Positions 47,544 to 53,721 of a DNA stretch of 53,721 bases are shown here, piece by piece; positions within the stretch are counted from its first letter, which is position 1; each line of letters begins with the position of its first letter. The notes under the pieces are model-generated. The model saw nothing but the letters and a program-made list of their open reading frames with translations, was not told the origin of the DNA and searched no databases. Position numbers and translations under genes: made by a program. Source of the stretch: an uncultured Lachnospiraceae bacterium (GTDB lineage Bacteria > Bacillota > Clostridia > Lachnospirales > Lachnospiraceae); the NCBI GenBank assembly GCA_902794825.1, contig CADBIU010000013.1:1-53721 (forward strand), given 5' to 3'.

Positions 47544-48110
47544 CTACCTGCCGCCTCTGTTCCAATCCGTCTCTATAGTTCTCCATATGATCTTCGCGGC
47601 GAATTCGATTCCATGCTCAGAGGCATGTGCTCCGTCCTGATCATACATTTCGACCTGATTATTGCTCTCTTTGTATGGCCACCAGGCTTCACCGACTGCT
47701 GCGTAGAGTGCATCCAGATCTTGTGCCAGTTGACGATTCACCTTGTTCATGGTTTCCTGGACATTTTTCTCTGTTTTTCTGGCCCATGTTCCGTAGATCA
47801 CCGGCTTGCCGCCGGCCTCCCGGATTCGTCCGGCAAGTGTCGTAGCAGCCTCAATATACCCAGGAATATCATCAAAAGGATGTGAATGCTCCTGCAATAC
47901 CACATAGTCATAATGGCCATACTTGATATTGAAGCGGGCTTCGGGTTCCTTCACATGTTGGTGCAGATACCAGCCGGGATGCGCCAGCATTGTGACATCA
48001 CATTCGTATCCTTCTTCACTTGCTATTTGGGCAGCCCATGCCGGCAAATTATGATAATAGGTGTGGCTGTTGCCGATGAATAGAATTCTTAAGTGTTTCT
48101 TATTGGTCAT
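47544..48110 (-). CDS. SGNH/GDSL-like hydrolase
   Basis: A 188-residue SGNH-fold protein. LFIGNSHTYYHNLP holds the nucleophile Ser (block I, GNSxT form), YVVLQEHSHPF lies where block III is expected, and QDGAHASEHG carries the Asp-x-x-His pair. Likely a carbohydrate esterase or lipase-like enzyme without signal peptide. AAAGGA precedes ATG 48110. Confidence 0.8.
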   Translation of the reverse strand: MTNKKHLRILFIGNSHTYYHNLPAWAAQIASEEGYECDVTMLAHPGWYLHQHVKEPEARFNIKYGHYDYVVLQEHSHPFDDIPGYIEAATTLAGRIREAGGKPVIYGTWARKTEKNVQETMNKVNRQLAQDLDALYAAVGEAWWPYKESNNQVEMYDQDGAHASEHGIEFAAKIIWRTIETDWNRGGR

Positions 48111-48163
48111 ATGGGATTCCTTTGGTTTGTGAGGGTGCTTGGCTTCTGGCTTTTCTGGGCGCT

Positions 48164-48500
48164 GACGTTTCGACGCCGTTTTAGTGCCTTTAGCGGCGCC
48201 GAAACGGCGCCGCGCCTGTTTTGAATCTCTTGCCGACGTTTCGGCGACGTTTTAGTGCCTTTAGCGGCGACGAAACGGCGCCGCGCCTGTTTTGAATCTC
48301 TTGCCGACGTTTCGACGACGTTTTAGTGCCTTTAGCGGCGCCGAAACGGCGCCGCGCCTGTTTTAAATCTCTTGCCGACGTTTCAGCGACGTTTTAGTGC
48401 CTTTAGCGGCGCCGAAACGGCGCCGCGCCTGTTTTGAATCTCTTGCCGACGTTTCGGCGACGTTCTAGTTCCTTTAGCGGCGCCGAAACGGCGCCGCGCC
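48164..48500. repeat. 71-bp tandem hairpin array, five copies
   Basis: GACGTTTCG units start at 48164, 48235, 48306, 48377 and 48448, all 71 bases apart. In each, CGTTTCGGCG pairs with CGCCGAAACG around TTTTAGTGCCTTTAG. Differences between copies are concentrated at paired positions of the stem. Non-coding. Confidence 0.92.
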
Positions 48501-48713
48501 TTTACAAAGCTTCTTCGTTTGGTCTTCTGCCCCTAACTGAGCCCTTACGACTACCTCTAGGGCCTCAGTTACAGCAATCGGCTAGACAACCCGCCCAGCA
48601 ACTACCACAAATCAACAGCCAACCGACCAACCGACCGGTCAGCCGCCCAGCAACTGCCACAAATCAACGGCTAGCCGACCAACCGACCGGCCAACCGCCA
48701 ACAAACCACCACA
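48501..48713. repeat. Gap with hairpin and 52-bp duplication
   Basis: TAACTGAG(CCCT) at 48534 is inverted as (AGGG)CCTCAGTTA ending 48571. CCGCCCAGCAACT plus an ACCGACCAACCGACCGG tail occurs twice, 52 bases apart (48591 and 48643). No gene seen. Confidence 0.7.
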
Positions 48714-50462
48714 TCACTCCCCAACAACCGTAATCCTTCCCTGCACTTCCTCGTAAATCTCAGGGATCGTGCCTTCCAGTTCGGTTTTCATATAGTTGAG
48801 CAGTGCCTCATAGTCGAGATATCCGACATAAACCATTGTTGTGGCGCCCGCCTCGGCAAAGCAATAGTAAGTGTCGCCGCCGGTGGCAACGAATTCATTG
48901 GTCGCAATGGTATATGTGGCTTCCGGATCGAATTCTTTTCCGGCCACTTCGTGGATAGTGATCCTGGTGCCCGGCGCGGCCGGCGCGTAGTATGTGGTGC
49001 CGGGATAGAGTTCTCCCTTCTCATACGGGACTGTCGTGTCCAGCGTGTACTTGATTCCGTAAACCTGCGGGAAGGCGCCCATGGGATCCGGAGAAGACTG
49101 CGTTGCGGCTTCAAGAGCTTCCAGAAGCTGTGCGCCGGTCACTTCGACGGTGCAGAGCTGGTTGTTGAACGGGAACACATTGTGGATGTCAAGCAGCTTG
49201 ATCTCGCCTGCTTTGATGGATGCACGGATCGCTCCGCCGTTCAATACCACTGCGTCCGGAGCTGAACCGGCAGCCTGAGTTACCTGCCAGTACATAGCGT
49301 CGCTGGCCAAGTCGCCCATGGTGGTCTCCTGGGTCCTGTTTCCGGGTGCCGCCTCGCCGTAGAGCTCGAAATCCGTAACCGCGACGACCTCCTGCATTGT
49401 GGCCTCAATTTCCGCAGTTTCCTCTGCGACCATCTTCTCCAGCTCCGGATCGCTTCCTGTGTAAGTTCCCACTTCCACCAGGCTGTCCGTAAACTGCCCA
49501 TTCTCATATGTCAAAACACCGATATTCTTCAAGTAGTAGCCCGTCTCGGCGATCAGGACATCATTTCCTTCTTTGTCCTTGACTGTCTGGTTCTCCACCA
49601 GATGGTCGTGTCCGTCGATCATGACAGTGAGGCCGCTGGTATTTGCCACGACATTCGCCGCGTTGTTTCCTTCATTGGAAGCTTCTTCTCCGAGATGGCC
49701 CACGCATACGATTATGGAACAATCCTGTCCCTTCAACTCGTCGATCTGAGCCTGCGCCGCAGCGTACAACTCTTCTCCCTGGGCAAAAGTCAGGCCGGCT
49801 GTATTTTTTGGCACAGAAGTAGTTGCGGTACTGGGCGTATCCAACCCGAACACGCCGACCTTTGTGCCGTCTGAAAGCGTAAATACCGCATTTTGCTGAA
49901 TAAAGGGCTCCCCTGTGGCGTCCACTGTGATGTTGGCTGCCACTGCCGGGAAATTCATCTCCGATATGCGCTTTTCGAGCACATCTGAGCCGTAGTCAAA
50001 CTCATGATTGCCCAGCGCCGCGACGTCGTATCCGGCAGCATTCATGACCTCCACGACCGACTCGCCCTGAGTAAAGCTCGCAAAAGAACTGCCCTGCAGA
50101 TAGTCGCCGGCATCCATGAGCAGGACGTCGTATCCCTGCTGCTGGTAATCCTTCTTGAGCTGCGCCACTGCGACGATTCCCAGGCAAGTGTCCGAAGCCT
50201 GCATATAACCATGCATATCGTTGGTGTGCAGGATCACAAGCTTTGTGCCTTCGGTGCCCGGATTGCCGGAGGCAGTTTGGTCGCCCGGATTGCCGGAGGC
50301 AGTTTGCTCGCCCGGATTGCCGGAGACCGTCTGTCCCTCTGTGCCGGTCATACCCCCTGTGCCGGACTGCGCCTCCTGGCCGGTCTGCCCGCACGCCGCC
50401 AGCCCCGTACACAGGACCAGCATTGCCGCTGCGATTGATAGTTTTTTCAGTATTCCTTTCAT
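48714..50462 (-). CDS. 5'-nucleotidase/UshA-type metallophosphatase lipoprotein
   Basis: A 582-residue surface phosphatase. The signal ends in GLAACG (lipobox). Residues 30-70 are a repetitive (Q/E)TASGNPG linker made of a 27-base tandem repeat. The metallophosphatase domain follows: LHTNDMHGYM, MDAGDYLQG, LGNHEFDYG, GHLGEEAS and DGHDHLV. The C-terminal 5'-nucleotidase domain has NGGAIRASIKAGEI and FPFNNQL. It likely dephosphorylates extracellular nucleotides. ATG 50462 follows GGGGAG. Confidence 0.92.
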   Translation of the reverse strand: MKGILKKLSIAAAMLVLCTGLAACGQTGQEAQSGTGGMTGTEGQTVSGNPGEQTASGNPGDQTASGNPGTEGTKLVILHTNDMHGYMQASDTCLGIVAVAQLKKDYQQQGYDVLLMDAGDYLQGSSFASFTQGESVVEVMNAAGYDVAALGNHEFDYGSDVLEKRISEMNFPAVAANITVDATGEPFIQQNAVFTLSDGTKVGVFGLDTPSTATTSVPKNTAGLTFAQGEELYAAAQAQIDELKGQDCSIIVCVGHLGEEASNEGNNAANVVANTSGLTVMIDGHDHLVENQTVKDKEGNDVLIAETGYYLKNIGVLTYENGQFTDSLVEVGTYTGSDPELEKMVAEETAEIEATMQEVVAVTDFELYGEAAPGNRTQETTMGDLASDAMYWQVTQAAGSAPDAVVLNGGAIRASIKAGEIKLLDIHNVFPFNNQLCTVEVTGAQLLEALEAATQSSPDPMGAFPQVYGIKYTLDTTVPYEKGELYPGTTYYAPAAPGTRITIHEVAGKEFDPEATYTIATNEFVATGGDTYYCFAEAGATTMVYVGYLDYEALLNYMKTELEGTIPEIYEEVQGRITVVGE

Positions 50463-50477
50463 AATGCATCTCCCCTT

Positions 50478-51287
50478 TTATGCAAATAGATAACTGTATT
50501 TTCTCCGCTGCGACATAAGCACCTCAAAGACCCGGTCCTTCACAGCCTTTTCGTAGCACTCATCCTGCTCCAGAATTTCCCGTATCTCCCGCTCGCCAAA
50601 TGTGAACCGAAGAACTTGCCCATATAATTCCTCCGCCGCGTCCAGCTGTTCGTCGAAATCAGACGAAACTGTCTTGCTCTGAACCTCTCCAATCAGTTCA
50701 TATACATCGCCTCCCATTGGATAATCCAGCGTTGTATCCGACAACAGCGACGCGCCGTTATCAAAAATCGGGCAATACTCATATGATCCGCCCGGATCCT
50801 CAATCATCGCCACATTGTGGAGATGCCGGTCCTCGTTTAGGAACAGGGCGTCAACTGTCAGTATTTTGGCAAAATACTGCCCAGCCTCCTTCTTTCCCGT
50901 CATGCGCTCTGTCATTTCAACCAGAAACTTCAATCTTTCCTTAACATCGCGAATTCGGAAAACCATTTTGTACAGGCTCTCCCCGCAGGCGTTCTGAAAC
51001 ATTCTCTCCAGTGTCAGAAGTTGATCTCCCGCCGGAAGAAAATTCCTGCTGCTGCATCCCTTCAGGATCTGTCTCCTGTAGCGGATCTCCTCGGTCTGAT
51101 AGATAACAAATTCACTGCTCTGCAGGTTCGAGTATAGCAGCAGCTGAGACACCGCATACTCCGCGAGTCCTTCATAGCCCGCGTAATCCGCCTTGTACCA
51201 TGTATCGCCATGGAGCCACTTCAGCTGGTTTCCTTTCGATGATTTCCGATTCTCAGCGCGTATTTCTTTTTCCGATAATTCGATCAA
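50478..51287 (-). CDS. HipA-like single-domain kinase
   Basis: A 269-residue protein similar to the HipA C-terminal kinase region. It has an N-terminal GNQLKWLHGDTWYKADY (phosphate-loop/Lys region). LTVDALFLNEDRHLHNVAMI holds the catalytic NxDRHxxN, and CPIFDNGASLLSD supplies the metal Asp. It lacks the N-terminal HipA subdomain. TTG 51287 is the start, six bases after GAGGAG. The upstream XRE gene is the likely antitoxin partner. Confidence 0.78.
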   Translation of the reverse strand: MIELSEKEIRAENRKSSKGNQLKWLHGDTWYKADYAGYEGLAEYAVSQLLLYSNLQSSEFVIYQTEEIRYRRQILKGCSSRNFLPAGDQLLTLERMFQNACGESLYKMVFRIRDVKERLKFLVEMTERMTGKKEAGQYFAKILTVDALFLNEDRHLHNVAMIEDPGGSYEYCPIFDNGASLLSDTTLDYPMGGDVYELIGEVQSKTVSSDFDEQLDAAEELYGQVLRFTFGEREIREILEQDECYEKAVKDRVFEVLMSQRRKYSYLFA

Positions 51288-51343
51288 AGCAAGCTCCTCA
51301 ATCCTCTAAACACAAATATCCCGGTAACTGCGCCGCCTTACTA

Positions 51344-51886
51344 TCACCTCTCGACCTGCAGCCAGAATTCATCCTCAGCCATCCTTCCCTGCGTCTTCTC
51401 GATAATAAGCAGCGGATCATAAAACGGAATGCCGAGTTCCTGCAGGCGGATCTTCATCTTATCGCCGCTTCTCGGAAAGCACCGGCTCTCCAGAAACTCC
51501 TGAAACTCCTCGAAAGACGGTTCCACATTGATTCCAAAAGCGCGATACTGGATACGGTTCGTGTAATTGCGAATCTGTACCTCTCTACGCATCTCATCCA
51601 CATCTATCAAAGTACAGACCTCATTCCGATGCATATACCAGATCCGCATTGGAAAACGCTTCTCAGGCACGGAAAAATACTCTGTAAGCTTAGGCTGCTC
51701 CCAAAGAATCCTGACAAGCGTCGTAATCGGGCCGGTGATCGGATCCGCAGTACTCTCCCAACGCTCCACCGTTTTGTGAGACACCCCTGCCAAAGAAGCA
51801 AACTCTTTCTGCGTTAACCCTAGAGTTTTCCTGAGTCGTTTTATGTCTTCACTATATATAGTTTTGCTGATGGCATAAGTCTGCAT
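51344..51886 (-). CDS. XRE regulator paired with the HipA-like kinase
   Basis: A 180-residue protein with an XRE helix-turn-helix at 12-60 (IKRLRKTLGLTQKEFASLAGVSHKTVERWE). A C-terminal region (WYMHRNEVCTLIDVDEMRREVQIRNYT) probably binds the kinase. Gap to the kinase is 56 bases. A large inverted repeat overlaps the likely promoter, consistent with autoregulation. Confidence 0.8.
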   Translation of the reverse strand: MQTYAISKTIYSEDIKRLRKTLGLTQKEFASLAGVSHKTVERWESTADPITGPITTLVRILWEQPKLTEYFSVPEKRFPMRIWYMHRNEVCTLIDVDEMRREVQIRNYTNRIQYRAFGINVEPSFEEFQEFLESRCFPRSGDKMKIRLQELGIPFYDPLLIIEKTQGRMAEDEFWLQVER

Positions 51887-51984
51887 ATTCTGCGTTACTC
51901 TCCTGAATCAACATTAGCGTCAGGCGCTATTCACTGCTTGGGTCAGTATCTCCTGCTGTCAACATCAACTGTATTCTCAATATG

Positions 51985-52043
51985 ATAATACCCTAAAATA
52001 TAGTAGTATTTCAACGAATAATTACTATATTTTAGGGTATTAT
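51985..52043. promoter_or_regulatory. Inverted-repeat operator/promoter of the XRE-kinase pair
   Basis: Two exact 21-base arms (51985-52005 and 52023-52043; core ATACCCTAAAATATAGTA) flank 17 bases. On the minus strand, TTGAAA in the spacer and TATTAT in the far arm form a promoter with an 18-base spacer. Each arm could hold one regulator dimer. Confidence 0.6.
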
Positions 52044-52050
52044 ATTAGTG

Positions 52051-52611
52051 TCATTTCAGCCCCAGCTCCTCAGCATGCTCCTGCATACCCCGGATGCAGA
52101 TCTCCGCTACATCCCGGATATCCATGCCCAGCATTCCGCAACCCTTAAGGATCAAATCGCGATTGCAGCCCGCTGCAAAACGTTTGTCCTTCCACTTCTT
52201 CATGAAGCTCTTCAGGCTCATATCCACAATGCCATTGGGCCGCATTCTGGCCGCCGCCTGAACGATTCCGCTCAGTTCGTCTACTGTAAACAAACTCTTC
52301 TCCATATCGGAGACAGGCTCCACATCAGTGCATATGGAATAACCATGGCTGAGGATTGCCCGAATGTCCTCCTCAGGAACGCCTTCCGCGCGCAGAGGCT
52401 CTTCCGTATGGGCCAGGTGCTCCTCCGGATACTTCTCATAATCGTAATCGTGCAGATATCCGACCGCTTCCCAGTGCTCCTTATCCGCGCCGAAATGATC
52501 CGCCATCGCACCCATGCATGCAGCAACATTCGCAGCATGGAGCTTGAGGTGATCTTCTGTCACCATCATGTCATTCAGTCTCTTCGCTTCAGCAATTGTC
52601 AGTTTTTCCAT
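52051..52611 (-). CDS. HD domain protein
   Basis: A 186-residue HD-superfamily phosphohydrolase-like protein. HAANVAACMGAMADHFG supplies the first His, GYLHDYDYEKYPEEH the HD pair, and ILSHGYS a later His. It resembles stand-alone HDIG hydrolases. ATG 52611 has AAAGGAGA upstream. It follows the ZIP gene by 34 bases, so probably same operon. Confidence 0.85.
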   Translation of the reverse strand: MEKLTIAEAKRLNDMMVTEDHLKLHAANVAACMGAMADHFGADKEHWEAVGYLHDYDYEKYPEEHLAHTEEPLRAEGVPEEDIRAILSHGYSICTDVEPVSDMEKSLFTVDELSGIVQAAARMRPNGIVDMSLKSFMKKWKDKRFAAGCNRDLILKGCGMLGMDIRDVAEICIRGMQEHAEELGLK

Positions 52612-52645
52612 AATTATCTTATCTCCTTTACAAACATGTTCGTTT

Positions 52646-53425
52646 TCATCCCAGCGCCACATCCAGAATCATCATCAGCACGAATCCAACTGCGAATGCG
52701 ACTGTCCCCCAGTTCGAGTGCTTTCCTTCGGACATTTCCGGAATCAGTTCCTCCACGACGACGTACATCATGGCGCCAGCCGCAAACGCCAGAAAATATG
52801 GCAGCACCGGCACAACCGCACTTGCCGCAAGAATCGTGATCAAAGAAGCGATAGGCTCCACTGCGCCGGACAACACACCGTACAGAAAAGTTCTTCCTTT
52901 CGGCATTCCCTCCGCTCGCAGCGGCATAGAAACGATCGCACCCTCCGGGAAGTTCTGGATCGCAATACCCAACGCCAGAGCCAGCGCAGCCGCCTGACTC
53001 ACGCCTGTCCCGCCTGCCAGCCAGCCCGCATATACGACGCCGACCGCCATTCCTTCCGGAATGTTGTGCAGTGTAACCGCCAGAATTAGCTTAGTTGTCC
53101 GCTTCAGATTGTTCTTAGGTCCCTCGTCCTGATTGTCCATATGCATATGAGGCGTGACCTCATCGAGAAGCAGCAGGAATCCGATACCTACCAGGAATCC
53201 TACCGCAGCCGGGGCAAAAGACAGCTTCCCCATACCCTCACTGCTCTCCAGCGCAGGCTGCAGAAGGCTCCAGAAAGAGGCCGCCACCATGACGCCGGCA
53301 GCAAATCCCGTCAAAATTTTCTGCACATTCTCAGATATCTGGTTTTTCAGAAAGAATACCATGCCTGCACCGAGACTGGTGCCGATAAACGGGATCATTA
53401 TTCCCAACAACACTTCGCTTGTCAT
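52646..53425 (-). CDS. ZIP family metal transporter
   Basis: A 259-residue ZIP transporter with about eight helices. The metal-binding motifs are LHNIPEGMAVG and IQNFPEGAIVSMP, with a His-rich loop (HMHMDNQ). It imports Zn or other divalent metals, ZupT-like. ATG 53425 has AAGGAGACG nearby. Confidence 0.92.
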   Translation of the reverse strand: MTSEVLLGIMIPFIGTSLGAGMVFFLKNQISENVQKILTGFAAGVMVAASFWSLLQPALESSEGMGKLSFAPAAVGFLVGIGFLLLLDEVTPHMHMDNQDEGPKNNLKRTTKLILAVTLHNIPEGMAVGVVYAGWLAGGTGVSQAAALALALGIAIQNFPEGAIVSMPLRAEGMPKGRTFLYGVLSGAVEPIASLITILAASAVVPVLPYFLAFAAGAMMYVVVEELIPEMSEGKHSNWGTVAFAVGFVLMMILDVALG

Positions 53426-53505
53426 TCAACGTCTCCTTTTTATGCCGACATTTTCACTCCTCTTCCACAAAATCTGCCAAAATATCGATCACATCATCCA
53501 GCGCT

Positions 53506-53721
53506 TCACTGCTGCCCCTCACAGGAGTCCTCCGCCCACACTTCATCCGGGCGCCATCCGCCCGCAGAATTGCCGCTCGTAATAACGTCAAACTTTTGCC
53601 GCCTGAAATATCCAACGCATTTCCTGATATTCTCCAAATTCATGTATACCGGTTCCGCACTGCTCTCCGGAAACCGGACTGAAAAGCCACTCAATATTTT
53701 GTCAAGGAGCGGGGCCGACAG
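53506..53721 (-). CDS. 3' part of an unidentified gene, cut by the window edge
   Basis: An open frame enters from beyond 53721 and stops at TGA 53506. It reads LDKILSGFSVRFPESSAEPVY, NIRKCVGYFRRQKFDVIT and WRPDEVWAEDSCEG. An internal ATG (53643) follows no clear ribosome site. A short overlapping frame downstream (SSEALDDVIDILADFVEEE) ends at 53455 and may be a frameshifted tail or next small gene. Family not recognised. Confidence 0.4.
   Translation of the reverse strand: MSAPLLDKILSGFSVRFPESSAEPVYMNLENIRKCVGYFRRQKFDVITSGNSAGGWRPDEVWAEDSCEGQQ

Overview
The window looks like chromosomal DNA of a low-to-mid GC anaerobic Firmicute, most likely Clostridia near Lachnospiraceae. This rests on strong AGGAGG-type ribosome binding sites, many lipoprotein signal peptides ending in Cys, intrinsic terminators, and protein types common in gut Clostridia (CPBP, TIR/beta-propeller, MATE, TipAS-type MerR). 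No rRNA, CRISPR array, phage structural gene or transposase was seen. Most genes are on the minus strand in short operons.

Layout. 0.1-3.6 kb: an anion permease and an amidohydrolase, divergent from a LysR regulator. 3.6-9 kb: a TerB-like protein, a hipBA pair, and two unrelated ADP-ribose hydrolases (DraG type and bacterial PARG type). 9-13.7 kb: a TetR-led operon with a flavin-reductase-like protein, an SDR, a DUF1295 membrane protein and an unrecognised protein, followed downstream by a separate lipoprotein gene. 13.8-20.1 kb: a minus-strand run of phosphoesterase, S66 peptidase, Y-family polymerase, acylphosphatase, flavodoxin-fold reductase, and a radical SAM/SPASM enzyme paired with a tiny YGPP-motif lipoprotein. 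Nearly every gap in this run from 13.7 to 18.7 kb holds the same palindrome. 20.4-29 kb: glutamate-cysteine ligase overlapping a class II amidotransferase, glycerate kinase, a CPBP protease, a small hydrolase, a nitroreductase, a lipoprotein/ATP-grasp pair and an XRE/membrane pair. 29.9-35.4 kb: an operon of a large lipoprotein, a TIR-TM-beta-propeller gene split by an in-frame amber codon, and a small protein. 35.4-40 kb: two MATE transporters, a 2',3'-cyclic phosphodiesterase, a lipoprotein and a chimeric remnant. 40.4-43.5 kb: a minus-strand array of about 15-17 divergent tRNA genes without encoded CCA; two carry similar insertions after the D arm. 43.7-53.7 kb: thioesterase, TipAS-type MerR, a Gfo/Idh/MocA dehydrogenase, small proteins, SGNH hydrolase, 5'-nucleotidase lipoprotein, an XRE/HipA-like kinase pair, an HD protein, a ZIP transporter and a partial gene at the edge.

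The most unusual property is the load of structured repeats. One perfect-palindrome family (core CCTCTGGGGTAGTTTG, arms up to 29 bp) occurs whole or in halves at more than ten places between 3.5 and 18.8 kb. Three half copies lie in frame inside the DNA polymerase IV gene, and another set encodes the C-terminus of the radical SAM enzyme. Four other intergenic arrays repeat hairpin units every 63-86 bp. Several proteins carry short repetitive insertions or linkers. The best candidates for something undescribed are this palindrome family, the insertion-bearing tRNA genes, the radical SAM/YGPP lipoprotein pair and the TIR-propeller operon.
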